DNA of 64,000 nucleotides from an uncultured Bacteroidales bacterium (GCA_949297285.1 CASFRL010000045.1:32417-96416); one strand, 5' to 3'. Positions 1-8,766 are shown, counted from the stretch's first letter. A program made the numbers and translations. Notes: generated by a model from the sequence alone, not told the origin.

Positions 1-338
1 TCTAAAATCTCTTTCGAAATATGGCCTTTCAATTTAAATAACGGAGTTTTAAGTTTTACTTTTGTAATCTCTCCGGACGCTGTAACCGTTAACGAATACA
101 ATATTCTATCGACCAACCATTGCGGCGTATTTTCCTCAGATTCGGACATCTGCACATTGAGGACCAAATATTTATTCATCGCTTCTTCTCCTCCGGGGAA
201 CTGAGGCATGACAATAATATCACTATCTTTTACAACAGACAAAAACTCTTCAGGAACAAATTCTCGAGAAGAATATGCATATAATGGAAGAAACAGGAAA
301 AGAGATCCTAAAAAGACCTTTCTAAATTGCCGAATCAT
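1..338 (-). CDS. TonB C-terminal-like protein, 3' end outside the window
   Basis: Partial gene; 112 codons are visible and the 3' end lies off the left edge. It starts at ATG 336-338 behind a clear Shine-Dalgarno (GGAGGA on the minus strand, 341-349 region). The first ~22 residues form a signal peptide or anchor (MIRQF, a hydrophobic stretch, then AYSS). The segment DIIVMPQFPGGEEAMNKYL resembles the start of the TonB C-terminal-like domain common in Bacteroidetes (consensus PxFPGGexal..YL), followed by alternating strands (YSLTVTASGEITKVKL). Such proteins are usually annotated as energy-transducer TonB-like. The visible part has no proline-rich spacer, so a role in outer-membrane energy transduction is a family-level guess. 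It is divergent from the SGNH esterase. Confidence 0.6.
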   Translation of the reverse strand, partial: MIRQFRKVFLGSLFLFLPLYAYSSREFVPEEFLSVVKDSDIIVMPQFPGGEEAMNKYLVLNVQMSESEENTPQWLVDRILYSLTVTASGEITKVKLKTPLFKLKGHISKEIL

Positions 339-472
339 AATAATCCTCCATTTCTTTTAACGGGTTTTCTTATTTTTCAAATTTAATAAAAAAAAAAGAG
401 AATTACAATTATTCACAGATTTAAACTACTAAAAGCGTCAAATATTCCACACTTGAGCCCTAAAAGCAGATT

Positions 473-480
473 TAAATTTG
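473..480 (+). promoter_or_regulatory. -7 promoter element for the SGNH esterase gene
   Basis: TAAATTTG matches the Bacteroides -7 consensus TAnnTTTG, 25 bp before the ATG at 506. No convincing -33 TTTG lies at the usual 19-21 bp spacing. Confidence 0.4.
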
Positions 481-505
481 CATACAAATTGTAATTCTAA
501 GATTT

Positions 506-2476
506 ATGAAAAACTCATTCTATTATTTATTATTAAGTTTACTATTTTTTTGCGGATCGGCATACTCTAAAGATATTACGATCCATACCATCGGAGATTC
601 TACCATGGAAAGCAAACCGGAAGATAGCGAAAGCAATCCGAACGGCCAGCGAGGATGGGCACAAATGCTGCAACAATTTGTTATAAACGGAGCAACTGTC
701 AATAACAGATCAAAAAGCGGGACCAGCTCCAAATCTTTTTATGAAGCAAAAGACGATAGTGGCAATTACCGCTTTTGGGCCACCGTCAAACCCCAAATAA
801 AAGAAGGCGACTACGTAATCATCCAATTCGGCCATAACGATGAAAAAGATGGCGGAGAAGAGGGTGAAATCGGAACAAATCCGTGGATAAGCTACACGGC
901 CTATCTGACCAAGTATGTAAATGAAGTCAGAGATTTAGGCGCTACACCCATTCTGTTCACCCCAATCGTACGTAACTATTTTGAAAACGACGGGAAAACA
1001 ATCACCGCACGCGGTGCGCATAACCTCGGCATGGGGAACGACGGGAAAGAGCTCGACTACGTTGCAGCCATGAAAAAAGTAGCAGAAAACACCCGTTGCC
1101 TTTTGATCGACCATACAGCTCTCACCAAAAAAGTGTGCGAAGAGTATGGAAAAACAAAATCGACAGAGTTGATCTATAATGTAGGCGACGGCACACATTT
1201 AGGAGAGTATGGCGCCACTTTGTATGCCCGACTGGCTGTTCAAGAACTGATAAGGCAGAACATACTGACCGAATATTTGAATGCCGATCCTGAACTAATA
1301 TTGAGCAGTATCGAATATGACTTCGGGAAATGCTACGCCAACACAACGAATATTCACTCATTCTCTGTTAGCGGAATCGATTTAAACCCGACAAACGGAA
1401 CGGTTACAATAACTGCTCCTGCCGGATTCACTATTTCGAAAGAGCAAGAGGGTACTTATAATCAACAAATAACAATCTCTTACGAAAACGGGAATCTCAG
1501 CATTACACCGTTTTTTATAAAATATTCGCCCGAGGTTACCGGTATTTCGACAGGGAATGTTACGGTAAGTAACGGAAACAACACAAAATCTATTGCTTTA
1601 ACAGGAGAATGCGTCTCTTTTGAAGGTGGTCTCAAAGCCCGAGCATTCTGGGAATTATCGAAAGATGACGGATACATATCGGAAGGTCCTATCAGCGTCC
1701 TGCCCGAAACTTTAAAAAACATGTTTACCGACAGATATGCCAAACCGGGATCTACAACAATATGGGCCGACAATCTTATCGACGGAGAGACAAAAACACA
1801 ACGCAATATTATTGAAGGGAGTATTTGGCCCAGCGGGGAAATCGATATTGTACACGACCGTTATATTCAATTCGGAGTCAAAGCCACCAAAGGTACCGTT
1901 TTCAATATCGACTCCATCGGATTATATGCCGGAGGCTCGGGTAGCAACGGCATACGGTTTAAGGTCTATTATTGCAAAAACGAGCTTTTCGGTGATGATG
2001 CCGTAATGATTGCCGACAGGCAAAGCAATACCAGCAACACCATGTATCCGATTACCCATACCAATATTATCGAGGTAAAGGGCGAAGAATCTTTCTATAT
2101 AAGGGTATATCCTTGGTTAAACAACGGAGGATCGAGCAAATCGATCTGTCTGTATGGAGTCTGCATAAGCGGTGTCGTAACCGAAGAAAAAGAGACCGAT
2201 GGAATAACAAGCTCAACTTCAGAGGAGATTCCTTTTTGCTATCCCTCAAAAACGACGGGATTAACGACCTTGAATTATGTACTGAACGAATGCTCGGATA
2301 TTATTATCGATATTTTTTCGACCGACGGCAAAAAAGTCGATAGCTATCAAAAAAGAGCTTTACCAGCCGGAAAACACCAACAACAAATCGACTTGGGAAG
2401 ATTGAGCAGTGGCATATATATATGCTCTCTTGCCTGTAATACCGGACGGACAACCATGCGATTGATAAAAGAGTAA
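506..2476 (+). CDS. Secreted SGNH/GDSL esterase (rhamnogalacturonan acetylesterase-like) with T9SS sorting domain
   Basis: Likely a pectin or hemicellulose deacetylase of the RhgT/CE12 type, working outside the cell. Residues 1-22 are a signal peptide (MKNSFYYLLL.., cut near AYSK). The catalytic domain spans about 24-258: block I GDST with nucleophile Ser32, block III GHND at 109-112, and block V DGTH with Asp228 and His231. Residues ~265-370 form a beta-sandwich (repeated SFSVSG/ITAPAGF strands), ~375-560 a second all-beta module of unknown fold, and the last ~95 residues resemble a type A Por/T9SS C-terminal domain (IIIDIFSTDGKKV.., GKHQQQIDLGRLSSGIYI). The protein is therefore predicted to cross the outer membrane by the type IX system and become surface-attached or released. 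Neighbours give no polysaccharide-utilisation locus, so the substrate is uncertain. Confidence 0.8.
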   Translation: MKNSFYYLLLSLLFFCGSAYSKDITIHTIGDSTMESKPEDSESNPNGQRGWAQMLQQFVINGATVNNRSKSGTSSKSFYEAKDDSGNYRFWATVKPQIKEGDYVIIQFGHNDEKDGGEEGEIGTNPWISYTAYLTKYVNEVRDLGATPILFTPIVRNYFENDGKTITARGAHNLGMGNDGKELDYVAAMKKVAENTRCLLIDHTALTKKVCEEYGKTKSTELIYNVGDGTHLGEYGATLYARLAVQELIRQNILTEYLNADPELILSSIEYDFGKCYANTTNIHSFSVSGIDLNPTNGTVTITAPAGFTISKEQEGTYNQQITISYENGNLSITPFFIKYSPEVTGISTGNVTVSNGNNTKSIALTGECVSFEGGLKARAFWELSKDDGYISEGPISVLPETLKNMFTDRYAKPGSTTIWADNLIDGETKTQRNIIEGSIWPSGEIDIVHDRYIQFGVKATKGTVFNIDSIGLYAGGSGSNGIRFKVYYCKNELFGDDAVMIADRQSNTSNTMYPITHTNIIEVKGEESFYIRVYPWLNNGGSSKSICLYGVCISGVVTEEKETDGITSSTSEEIPFCYPSKTTGLTTLNYVLNECSDIIIDIFSTDGKKVDSYQKRALPAGKHQQQIDLGRLSSGIYICSLACNTGRTTMRLIKE

Positions 2477-2509
2477 TATTCCTTTCTACTCAGAAGTTTT
2501 ATTTGATAT

Positions 2510-2555
2510 AAGAACAGGGGGGGATGATGGTGCACCATCATCCCCCCCTGTTCTT
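2510..2555. terminator. Bidirectional terminator: perfect 46-bp palindrome between convergent genes
   Basis: Perfect inverted repeat with no mismatch: half-site AAGAACA, seven G, ATGATGG, centred on TGCA. It lies 33 bp after the SGNH stop and 23 bp before the galE stop, so it would form a hairpin in both convergent transcripts. A short T-rich stretch follows on each strand. Confidence 0.8.
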
Positions 2556-2578
2556 TATCTATTATCAGTCTATACTTA

Positions 2579-3613
2579 TCACATTATGCCTTTTTCGCGC
2601 AAATGCAATTGCCATTTCCAGGCCGAAGCCAAAGTATCTTCGATAGTCTCTTTAGCTTTCCAGCCCAATACATTATTTGCTTTCTCAGGATTGGCCCATA
2701 CCTGCTCGATATCACCTTCCCGGCGACCGACGATTTTATAGTTCAGTTTTTGACCGGTAACTTTTTCAAAAGTCTTGATCAATTCCAATACAGAAAGGCC
2801 ACGACCTGTCCCCAAATTAAATGTTTCCACATTTTCAAGCGACTTACCGGTAAGCATACGGTCTACGGCTACGACATGAGCTTTTGCCAAATCGACCACA
2901 TTGATATAATCACGGATACAAGATCCATCGGGAGTATTATAATCATCACCAAAAACGCTCAACTGTTCCCGTATTCCCATAGCGGTCTGCGTAACGAAAG
3001 GGACCAGATTCTGCGGAACGCCATTCGGTAATTCTCCGATTTCGGCAGTAGGATGAGCACCAATCGGGTTGAAGTAACGCAAAATAATCGCCTTATAAGG
3101 AACACCCGAATAAATGGTATCGCGAATAATCTCTTCATTGATTTGTTTTGTATTTCCATAAGGAGACATTGCAGGTTTTATCGGGGCATTCTCATCTACG
3201 GGAAGGACATCAGGCTGCCCATATACGGTACATGAAGAGGAAAAAACCAAGGCTTCTACACCATAGCGTGGCATCAATTCCATAAGGGTAATTAGAGAAT
3301 CGATATTGTTGCGGTAGTATAGCAACGGTTTTTGCACCGACTCTCCGACAGCCTTGCTGGCTGCAAAATGGATAATACCTTTTATATTTTTCTGTTCTTC
3401 GAAGAGTTTTTCCATGCCGGCCTTGTCATTGCAATCCAGCTTTACAAAAACAGGTCGTACGCCCGATATTTTTTCAATACCATCGATTACGTTTTCACTC
3501 GAATTGGAGAGATTATCTACAATAACCACTTCATAACCGGCATTCTGCAATTCCACGGTCGTATGCGACCCGATATATCCGGCACCACCCGTAACTAAGA
3601 TTTTTCCTTTCAT
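2579..3613 (-). CDS. galE: UDP-glucose 4-epimerase
   Basis: Interconverts UDP-glucose and UDP-galactose (Leloir pathway and sugar-nucleotide supply for surface glycans); cytoplasmic, NAD-dependent extended SDR. The Rossmann motif TGGAGYIG places glycines at 9, 12 and 15. Ser125/126 in FSSSCTVYG and Tyr152-Lys156 in PYGNTK give the catalytic triad. LRYFNPIGAHP and the C-terminal VGRREGDIEQVWANP segment are typical of GalE. At 344 residues it has the usual length. A -7-like element (TATATTTG on the minus strand, 3640-3647) lies 27 bp upstream of the ATG. It is monocistronic, convergent with the esterase and divergent from rplY. Confidence 0.95.
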   Translation of the reverse strand: MKGKILVTGGAGYIGSHTTVELQNAGYEVVIVDNLSNSSENVIDGIEKISGVRPVFVKLDCNDKAGMEKLFEEQKNIKGIIHFAASKAVGESVQKPLLYYRNNIDSLITLMELMPRYGVEALVFSSSCTVYGQPDVLPVDENAPIKPAMSPYGNTKQINEEIIRDTIYSGVPYKAIILRYFNPIGAHPTAEIGELPNGVPQNLVPFVTQTAMGIREQLSVFGDDYNTPDGSCIRDYINVVDLAKAHVVAVDRMLTGKSLENVETFNLGTGRGLSVLELIKTFEKVTGQKLNYKIVGRREGDIEQVWANPEKANNVLGWKAKETIEDTLASAWKWQLHLREKGIM

Positions 3614-3781
3614 GTTAAGAATAAGTTTAAGATGAATTGCAAATATACAAGATTTTTATCAAAAAAAAATTCCTCGGAGCACTAATCCTTGCTTCCGGAC
3701 TGCAACTTTTCGAAAGTTCGATAAAAGTCTCAATCCGAGGAGAAGCAGAATAAAAAAGCCAAACATTTCTTGCCCGACTTT

Positions 3782-3813
3782 TTTGGATGGCATAAAAAAT
3801 AATTATAACTTTG
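3782..3813 (+). promoter_or_regulatory. Promoter of the rplY-pth-hslR operon
   Basis: TTTG at 3782-3785, a 20-bp spacer, then TAACTTTG at 3806-3813: a full match to the Bacteroides housekeeping promoter pattern. The predicted start near 3820 leaves a leader of about 75 nt before rplY. Confidence 0.75.
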
Positions 3814-3843
3814 TCGCGCTTTTTGAGTATTCCGTGCGATGGG

Positions 3844-3870
3844 AAATTAAGAAGCTGATTATCTTAATTT
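3844..3870 (+). promoter_or_regulatory. Hairpin in the rplY leader
   Basis: AAATTAAGA (3844-3852) pairs perfectly with TCTTAATTT (3862-3870) around a 9-nt loop, ending 25 nt before the rplY start codon. It has no T-run, so it is not a terminator. It could be an autoregulatory or stability element of a ribosomal-protein mRNA; function is inferred from position only. Confidence 0.4.
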
Positions 3871-3895
3871 TGAGTAACACAAAAAAATTAAAACA

Positions 3896-4546
3896 ATGAA
3901 AACATTTTTATTAGAAGGAACTCCCAGAACTGATTTAGGGAAAAAAGCAGTAAAAGCTCTACGTAAACAAAATCTTATTCCGGCTGTATTAAATGGCGGA
4001 CAAGTTGTAACCTTACCTTATAACGGACCCCTCCAAGCTGGTGAAAAAGTAGTAGAGATTGCCAATAACCAAGCACTGATCGTAACAGACTTTTCTATAT
4101 CGGCAGACGCTGTTCGGAAATTGGTCTACACTCCCGAAATTTTTGTTATCGACTTGACTATCGGAGCCAAAAAAGTAAATGCTGTCGTAAAAGATATTCA
4201 ATTCCACCCGGTAAACGATACCATACTTCACATGGATTTTCTTGAAGTAAACGACCAGAAACCTATCGTTATGGAAGTTCCGGTTGCTCTCGAAGGTCAC
4301 TCAGAAGGTGTTAAAGCCGGTGGTAAACTGAGCCTCGAAATGAGAAAACTGAAAGTAAAAGCTATCTATTCTCAGATTCCTGAAAAACTGGTTATCAACA
4401 TCGATAATCTGGGCTTGGGCAAAACAATACAGGTAGGAGAACTTCATTTCGAAGGTCTGGAACTGATGAATGCTAAAAACGCAGTCGTTTGCGCAGTTAA
4501 ATTGACAAGAGCTGCTCGTGGATTGCAAGCAAAAAGCGGTAAATAA
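3896..4546 (+). CDS. rplY: 50S ribosomal protein L25/general stress protein Ctc
   Basis: 5S rRNA-binding ribosomal protein of the long (Ctc/TL5) type. The N-terminal L25 domain covers about residues 1-95 (GTPRTDLGKKAVKALRKQNLIPAVLNG). The C-terminal TL5 beta domain covers about 100-190 (DFLEVNDQKPIVMEVPVALEGHSEGVKAGG, then KLVINIDNLGLG). The 216-residue length fits the two-domain form. It is first gene of an operon with pth (13-bp gap) and hslR (6-bp gap after pth), a neighbourhood frequent in bacteria that links ribosome function with peptidyl-tRNA recycling. The leader contains a hairpin that may be regulatory. Confidence 0.95.
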   Translation: MKTFLLEGTPRTDLGKKAVKALRKQNLIPAVLNGGQVVTLPYNGPLQAGEKVVEIANNQALIVTDFSISADAVRKLVYTPEIFVIDLTIGAKKVNAVVKDIQFHPVNDTILHMDFLEVNDQKPIVMEVPVALEGHSEGVKAGGKLSLEMRKLKVKAIYSQIPEKLVINIDNLGLGKTIQVGELHFEGLELMNAKNAVVCAVKLTRAARGLQAKSGK

Positions 4547-4559
4547 TAATATTGCTTAA

Positions 4560-5123
4560 ATGAAATATTTGATTGTAGGGCTGGGTAATATCGGGCCTGA
4601 ATACGAAAATACCCGGCACAACATAGGATTCAGAGTATTGGACGCTTTAGCTAAAGCGTCCAATCTTGTTTTTACAGACAAAAGATACGGCGAAATCTGC
4701 GAAATGAAAATCAAAGGACGCACCTTGATTTTACTAAAGCCATCTACCTACATGAACTTGAGCGGGAACGCCGTACGCTATTGGCTGCAAAAAGAGAATA
4801 TTCCGGTAGAAAATTTACTGGTAGTAGTCGATGACCTATCTCTTCCGTTCGGAAGTTTACGTCTAAAACCCCGAGGGAGCGATGCCGGACATAATGGGCT
4901 GAAACACATTCAACAAATATTAGGAAGCGACAACTATGCCCGACTTCGGTTCGGTATAGGCAATGATTTTTTCAAAGGACAACAAGTCGACTACGTATTG
5001 GGAGAATTTCCGGAAGAACAACAAAAAGAACTACCCGGACGGCTTGAACGTGCAGGAGAGATCATTAAAAGTTTTTGTCTGGCCGGGATACAACTGACCA
5101 TGACCCAATTCAACAACAAATAA
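4560..5123 (+). CDS. pth: Peptidyl-tRNA hydrolase
   Basis: Cleaves peptidyl-tRNA released prematurely from ribosomes, recycling tRNA; essential cytoplasmic enzyme. At 187 residues it matches the bacterial Pth family. Expected active-site residues are present: Asn10 (GLGNIG), catalytic His20 (NTRHNIGF), Asn66 in PSTYMNLSG, Asp91/92 in [11 protein letters not shown], and Asn112 in AGHNGLKH. It sits between rplY and an S4-domain gene with very short gaps, so it should be co-transcribed from the rplY promoter. Confidence 0.96.
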   Translation: MKYLIVGLGNIGPEYENTRHNIGFRVLDALAKASNLVFTDKRYGEICEMKIKGRTLILLKPSTYMNLSGNAVRYWLQKENIPVENLLVVVDDLSLPFGSLRLKPRGSDAGHNGLKHIQQILGSDNYARLRFGIGNDFFKGQQVDYVLGEFPEEQQKELPGRLERAGEIIKSFCLAGIQLTMTQFNNK

Positions 5124-5129
5124 TTTACC

Positions 5130-5570
5130 ATGGGAAGAGAGAATGAAGCACGAATAGACAAATGGATGTGGGCTACCCGTATTTTTAAAACACGTACGAT
5201 TGCGACCGAAGCCTGCAAAAAAGGACGTGTTTCTATTGCAAATACCCCGGTAAAACCCTCCCGTACCATAAAAGTAGGCGACATCATACAGGTAAGAAAG
5301 CCCCCTATCACCTACTCTTTCAAGGTGCTTGCACTGACAGAAAAGAGAATGGGAGCAAAACTCGTTCCGGAATATCTTGAAAACATCACGCCTCCCGAAC
5401 AATACGAAATATTGGAGATGAGCCGTATCAGCGGCTTTATAAACCGGAGCAAAGGTCTTGGTAGACCAACGAAACGAGAAGGACGGGAATTGAAGAAATT
5501 TACCGAAGGTGAGTTTTTTGATGACGACTTCGATTTTGATTTCGACTTCGACGACTACGATGAAGATTGA
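5130..5570 (+). CDS. hslR: S4-domain RNA-binding protein, Hsp15 family
   Basis: Residues ~7-60 form an S4 RNA-binding domain (RIDKWMWATRIFKTRTIATEACKKGRVSI..), as in Hsp15/HslR, which binds stalled 50S subunits still carrying peptidyl-tRNA. Location right after pth fits a ribosome-rescue role. A middle segment (NRSKGLGRPTKREGRELKKF) is basic. The C-terminus is a very acidic tail of alternating Asp and Phe (FFDDDFDFDF..) ending in DYDED, absent from E. coli Hsp15. The tail is coded by a near-repeat of GA(C/T)TT(C/T) and could be strand-slippage prone. The symbol is by family; function in this phylum is inferred. Confidence 0.85.
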   Translation: MGRENEARIDKWMWATRIFKTRTIATEACKKGRVSIANTPVKPSRTIKVGDIIQVRKPPITYSFKVLALTEKRMGAKLVPEYLENITPPEQYEILEMSRISGFINRSKGLGRPTKREGRELKKFTEGEFFDDDFDFDFDFDDYDED

Positions 5571-5684
5571 ATAAAACCGATATAACTCCCGATTGTTATA
5601 TTACACACAAGACTCAATAACACAGCAAAATGAACGCTTTTATGTTGCTGTGTATTGCAAAAATTTTTCTTGATCAAAAAAATT

Positions 5685-6521
5685 ATGGATCCGCAGAGAC
5701 AGAAAGATATAAAGGAAAAATTATATTCCATTATATTCAAAACCGACACAATAGCGGGAAGAAAGTTCGATATTATCTTACTTAATGTCATTCTTCTCAG
5801 TATTATACTGGCTGCCATAGAAAGCGTTGTAGACTTCAACATTCGATATGCACTTCCGTTTCGCATTTGCGAATGGATCATAACAGTATTGTTTACGATC
5901 GAATATGCAGCCCGTATATATTGCAGCCCCAACCGAAAAAGATACATATTTTCGTTTTATGGAATTATAGACCTGCTATCTATCTTACCCTTTTTCATAA
6001 GTATCGTATATAGCAGTACCCACTATCTTATTGTGATTCGGGCTTTGCGACTGCTGCGGATTTTCAGGATATTAAAATTAACTCATTTCCTGAAAGAGGG
6101 GAATTACTTGGTCGACTCTTTACGCCGAAGTGTCAAGAAGATCATGATATTCACCTACTTTATCGTTATTCTGGTAACAATTTTAGGAGCCTTGATGTAT
6201 CTGGTCGAAGGAGGTGTAAACCCGCTATTCTCGAACATTCCCAAAAGTATCTATTGGGCAGTTGTTACCATTACAACCGTAGGATATGGAGATATTACAC
6301 CCATTACGTTTTGGGGACAAACCATCTCTGTAATAGTCATGCTGCTCGGATATTCGATATTGGCCGTTCCTACGGGTATTATCTCTTCAGAATTGATAAA
6401 ACCGATGCGAAAAAAAAATACGGTATGCCCTAATTGTGGCGAAAGCAAGCACGATATTGATGCCTCGTATTGCAAAAACTGCGGAACATCTCTAATTTCA
6501 AAAGATAACAACTTGTCATAA
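5685..6521 (+). CDS. Voltage-gated K+ channel-like protein with C-terminal zinc ribbon
   Basis: Six-helix ion channel, 278 residues from ATG 5685; a TTG 30 bp upstream only adds ten residues of AT-rich leader. Helices lie near 28-46, 61-77, 90-108, 115-135 (S4-like, with regularly spaced Arg in RALRLLRIFRILK), 152-173 and 212-235. The selectivity filter TVGYGD is at 198-203, after the pore helix SIYWAVVTITT. The soluble C-terminus carries a small zinc ribbon with Cys at 248, 251, 263 and 266 (CPNC..CKNC), which may be a structural or sensing module. Inner-membrane potassium conductance is inferred from the filter. No operon partner is evident: hslR ends 114 bp upstream and ilvE has its own -7 element. 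Confidence 0.85.
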   Translation: MDPQRQKDIKEKLYSIIFKTDTIAGRKFDIILLNVILLSIILAAIESVVDFNIRYALPFRICEWIITVLFTIEYAARIYCSPNRKRYIFSFYGIIDLLSILPFFISIVYSSTHYLIVIRALRLLRIFRILKLTHFLKEGNYLVDSLRRSVKKIMIFTYFIVILVTILGALMYLVEGGVNPLFSNIPKSIYWAVVTITTVGYGDITPITFWGQTISVIVMLLGYSILAVPTGIISSELIKPMRKKNTVCPNCGESKHDIDASYCKNCGTSLISKDNNLS

Positions 6522-6599
6522 AAACTCTTTTTTCTCTTTTAAACCGAAATTTTGCTTAACATTTCGGAAGAAAAATAGTTACAATATGCATAAAAATTA

Positions 6600-6607
6600 T
6601 AACTTTG
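6600..6607 (+). promoter_or_regulatory. -7 promoter element of ilvE
   Basis: TAACTTTG matches TAnnTTTG. It overlaps the TTG that could extend the ilvE frame to 6605, which argues that translation really begins at ATG 6647. Confidence 0.55.
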
Positions 6608-6646
6608 TCGTCGTTACATGCAAGTTTTGAAAAAACAATAAAAAAA

Positions 6647-7666
6647 ATGGAAACTATCGATTGGGCTAATTTATCATTCGGTTACATGCCGACCGATTAT
6701 AATGTACGGTATAATTACCGAAACGGGAAATGGGGAGAACTTGAGATAAGCAGCAGTGAATATATCAATATGCACATGGCTGCAACTTGTCTACATTATG
6801 GACAAGAAGCTTTTGAAGGTTTAAAAGCATTCCGAGGGAAAGACGGGAAAATAAGAGTATTCCGGCTCGAAGAAAATGCTGCACGTCTACAAAGCACCTG
6901 TCGAGGCATCTTAATGCCGGAGCTACCGACTGAGAAATTCCGAGATGCCATTCTTAAAGTCATAAAATTGAATGAGCGTTTTGTACCGCCTTATGAAAGT
7001 GGCGCATCGCTTTACATCAGACCGTTATTGATCGGTACAGGAGCACAAGTCGGCGTACATCCTGCAAGCGAATATATGTTTGTTGTTTTCGTCACTCCGG
7101 TAGGACCGTATTTTAAAGGAGGCTTCTCTACCAATCCTTATGTCATCATCCGTCAATATGACCGTTCTGCGCCACTGGGTACAGGGGTTTATAAAGTAGG
7201 AGGAAATTATGCAGCCAGCTTACGGGCAAACAAAATGGCTCACGACATGGGATATTCTTGCGAATTTTATCTGGATGCAAAAGAGAAAAAATATATCGAC
7301 GAATGTGGAGCTGCCAACTTCTTCGGAATTAAAAACAACACATATGTTACTCCGTTATCGACTTCGATCTTACCATCGATCACCAACAAAAGTTTGATGA
7401 CGTTGGCAGAAGATATGGGCCTGACCGTTGAACGCCGCCAGATACCGGAAGAAGAACTGGCCACTTTCGAAGAGGCCGGAGCTTGTGGAACGGCAGCCGT
7501 TATTAGCCCGATACAACGCATCGACGATCCGGAGAAAAATCGTTCATATGTCATTTCGAAAGACGGCAAGCCCGGGCCGATATGCACAAAATTATACAAT
7601 AAACTGCGCGCTATCCAATATGGAGATGAGGCCGATATACACGGCTGGGTTACGATTGTTGAATAA
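6647..7666 (+). CDS. ilvE: Branched-chain amino acid aminotransferase
   Basis: PLP-dependent fold-type IV transaminase that makes (or starts breakdown of) Leu, Ile and Val with glutamate/2-oxoglutarate; cytoplasmic. From ATG 6647 it has 339 residues, the normal length of the longer BCAT group. The PLP lysine is Lys183 in GVYKVGGNYAAS. Other signatures: LHYGQEAFEGLKAFR, SLYIRPLLIGT, and the phosphate-binding GTAAVISPI near the C-terminus. An upstream extension to TTG 6605 would add 14 residues, but the -7 box at 6600-6607 makes that unlikely. Single gene with its own terminator at 7687-7723. Confidence 0.95.
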   Translation: METIDWANLSFGYMPTDYNVRYNYRNGKWGELEISSSEYINMHMAATCLHYGQEAFEGLKAFRGKDGKIRVFRLEENAARLQSTCRGILMPELPTEKFRDAILKVIKLNERFVPPYESGASLYIRPLLIGTGAQVGVHPASEYMFVVFVTPVGPYFKGGFSTNPYVIIRQYDRSAPLGTGVYKVGGNYAASLRANKMAHDMGYSCEFYLDAKEKKYIDECGAANFFGIKNNTYVTPLSTSILPSITNKSLMTLAEDMGLTVERRQIPEEELATFEEAGACGTAAVISPIQRIDDPEKNRSYVISKDGKPGPICTKLYNKLRAIQYGDEADIHGWVTIVE

Positions 7667-7686
7667 CAAAAATAGTAATAAACAGT

Positions 7687-7730
7687 ATCCCGGGACAAGG
7701 CACAAAGACATTTGTCCCGGGATTTTATTT
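7687..7730 (+). terminator. Intrinsic terminator after ilvE
   Basis: ATCCCGGGACAA (7687-7698) pairs with TTGTCCCGGGAT (7712-7723), followed by a T-rich tract. It lies 20 bp after the ilvE stop. Confidence 0.85.
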
Positions 7731-7802
7731 TTATCGACGGATAGCCCGAACAAAAACATGCACCAACGAGTTATAACAAAGACCTTACTTTGAAAAAATA
7801 GT

Positions 7803-8729
7803 ATGAAAGTTTACTTAATCACAGGTATTACCGTTATCCTGATCTTCTCGATATGGGCACAACATAAAAGACAAAACAATATGAAACTCAATAAACTGAC
7901 GGCTGAAGAAGAACGCGTTATATTAAGAAAAGGCACTGAACTTCCTTTTAGTGGTGAATACAACAATTTTTACCAAAAAGGGACATATTTGTGTAAACAA
8001 TGCAATGCACCCTTGTACCGCTCGTCTGACAAGTTCGATTCCGGATGCGGATGGCCGGCATTCGACGACGAAATTCCCGGGGCTGTTATCCGACAGCCCG
8101 ACAGTGACGGTAAACGCACCGAAATCATCTGTGCCAATTGCAAGGGGCATCTTGGACATGTATTTTTAAATGAGCACCTCACTCCGAAAGAAACCCGACA
8201 TTGTGTAAACTCAATTTCTTTAACATTCAAACCCGACAAGCCGGAAGAAATATCGAAAGCCTATTTTGCATCCGGATGTTTTTGGGGAACAGAGTACTAT
8301 TTTAAAAAGCTAAAAGGTGTTACCGCCACAACCGTCGGTTTTATGGGAGGGACGAAAAAACATCCTACCTATAAAGAAGTATGTTCTCAAAAAACCGGAC
8401 ATTTTGAAACGATAGAGATCGAGTATAATCCTGAGATCGTCAATTATGAATCATTGATAAAATTCTTTTTCGAAATTCATGATTTCACACAAACCGACGG
8501 ACAAGGACCCGATATAGGAGAACAATATCTCTCGGTAATTTTTTATGCCAACCCTGAAGAAAAAGCAATCGCAGAGGAATATATCCGCAAACTCACGGCC
8601 ATGGGCTATAAAGTGGCAACGCAACTGCGCCCGGTCTCTGACTTTTGGCCCGCAGAAGATTATCACCAAGACTATTATGAGCATACGGGCAAGACTCCTT
8701 ATTGCCATAAATACCATAAAATTTTTTAG
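7803..8729 (+). CDS. msrAB: Bifunctional peptide-methionine sulfoxide reductase, MsrB-MsrA fusion
   Basis: Reduces both stereoisomers of methionine sulfoxide in oxidised proteins. Order is MsrB first: zinc cysteines at 64, 67, 110 and 113, catalytic Cys134 in RHCVNS. MsrA follows: [10 protein letters not shown] with catalytic Cys159, then the conserved [12 protein letters not shown] block and a C-terminal YCHKYHK motif. Residues 1-20 ([20 protein letters not shown]) are a signal peptide or membrane anchor, so the enzyme likely repairs envelope proteins. An internal Met27 could start a cytosolic form, but the hydrophobic N-terminus looks genuine. Flanked by terminators, hence monocistronic. 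Confidence 0.94.
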   Translation: MKVYLITGITVILIFSIWAQHKRQNNMKLNKLTAEEERVILRKGTELPFSGEYNNFYQKGTYLCKQCNAPLYRSSDKFDSGCGWPAFDDEIPGAVIRQPDSDGKRTEIICANCKGHLGHVFLNEHLTPKETRHCVNSISLTFKPDKPEEISKAYFASGCFWGTEYYFKKLKGVTATTVGFMGGTKKHPTYKEVCSQKTGHFETIEIEYNPEIVNYESLIKFFFEIHDFTQTDGQGPDIGEQYLSVIFYANPEEKAIAEEYIRKLTAMGYKVATQLRPVSDFWPAEDYHQDYYEHTGKTPYCHKYHKIF

Positions 8730-8766
8730 AAACAGACATCCAAGGCACAAACTCTTTAACATTTCT

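Noticed and set aside
6605..6646. TTG-start extension of ilvE
   Set aside because: The promoter -7 box covers the TTG; ATG 6647 gives the family length.
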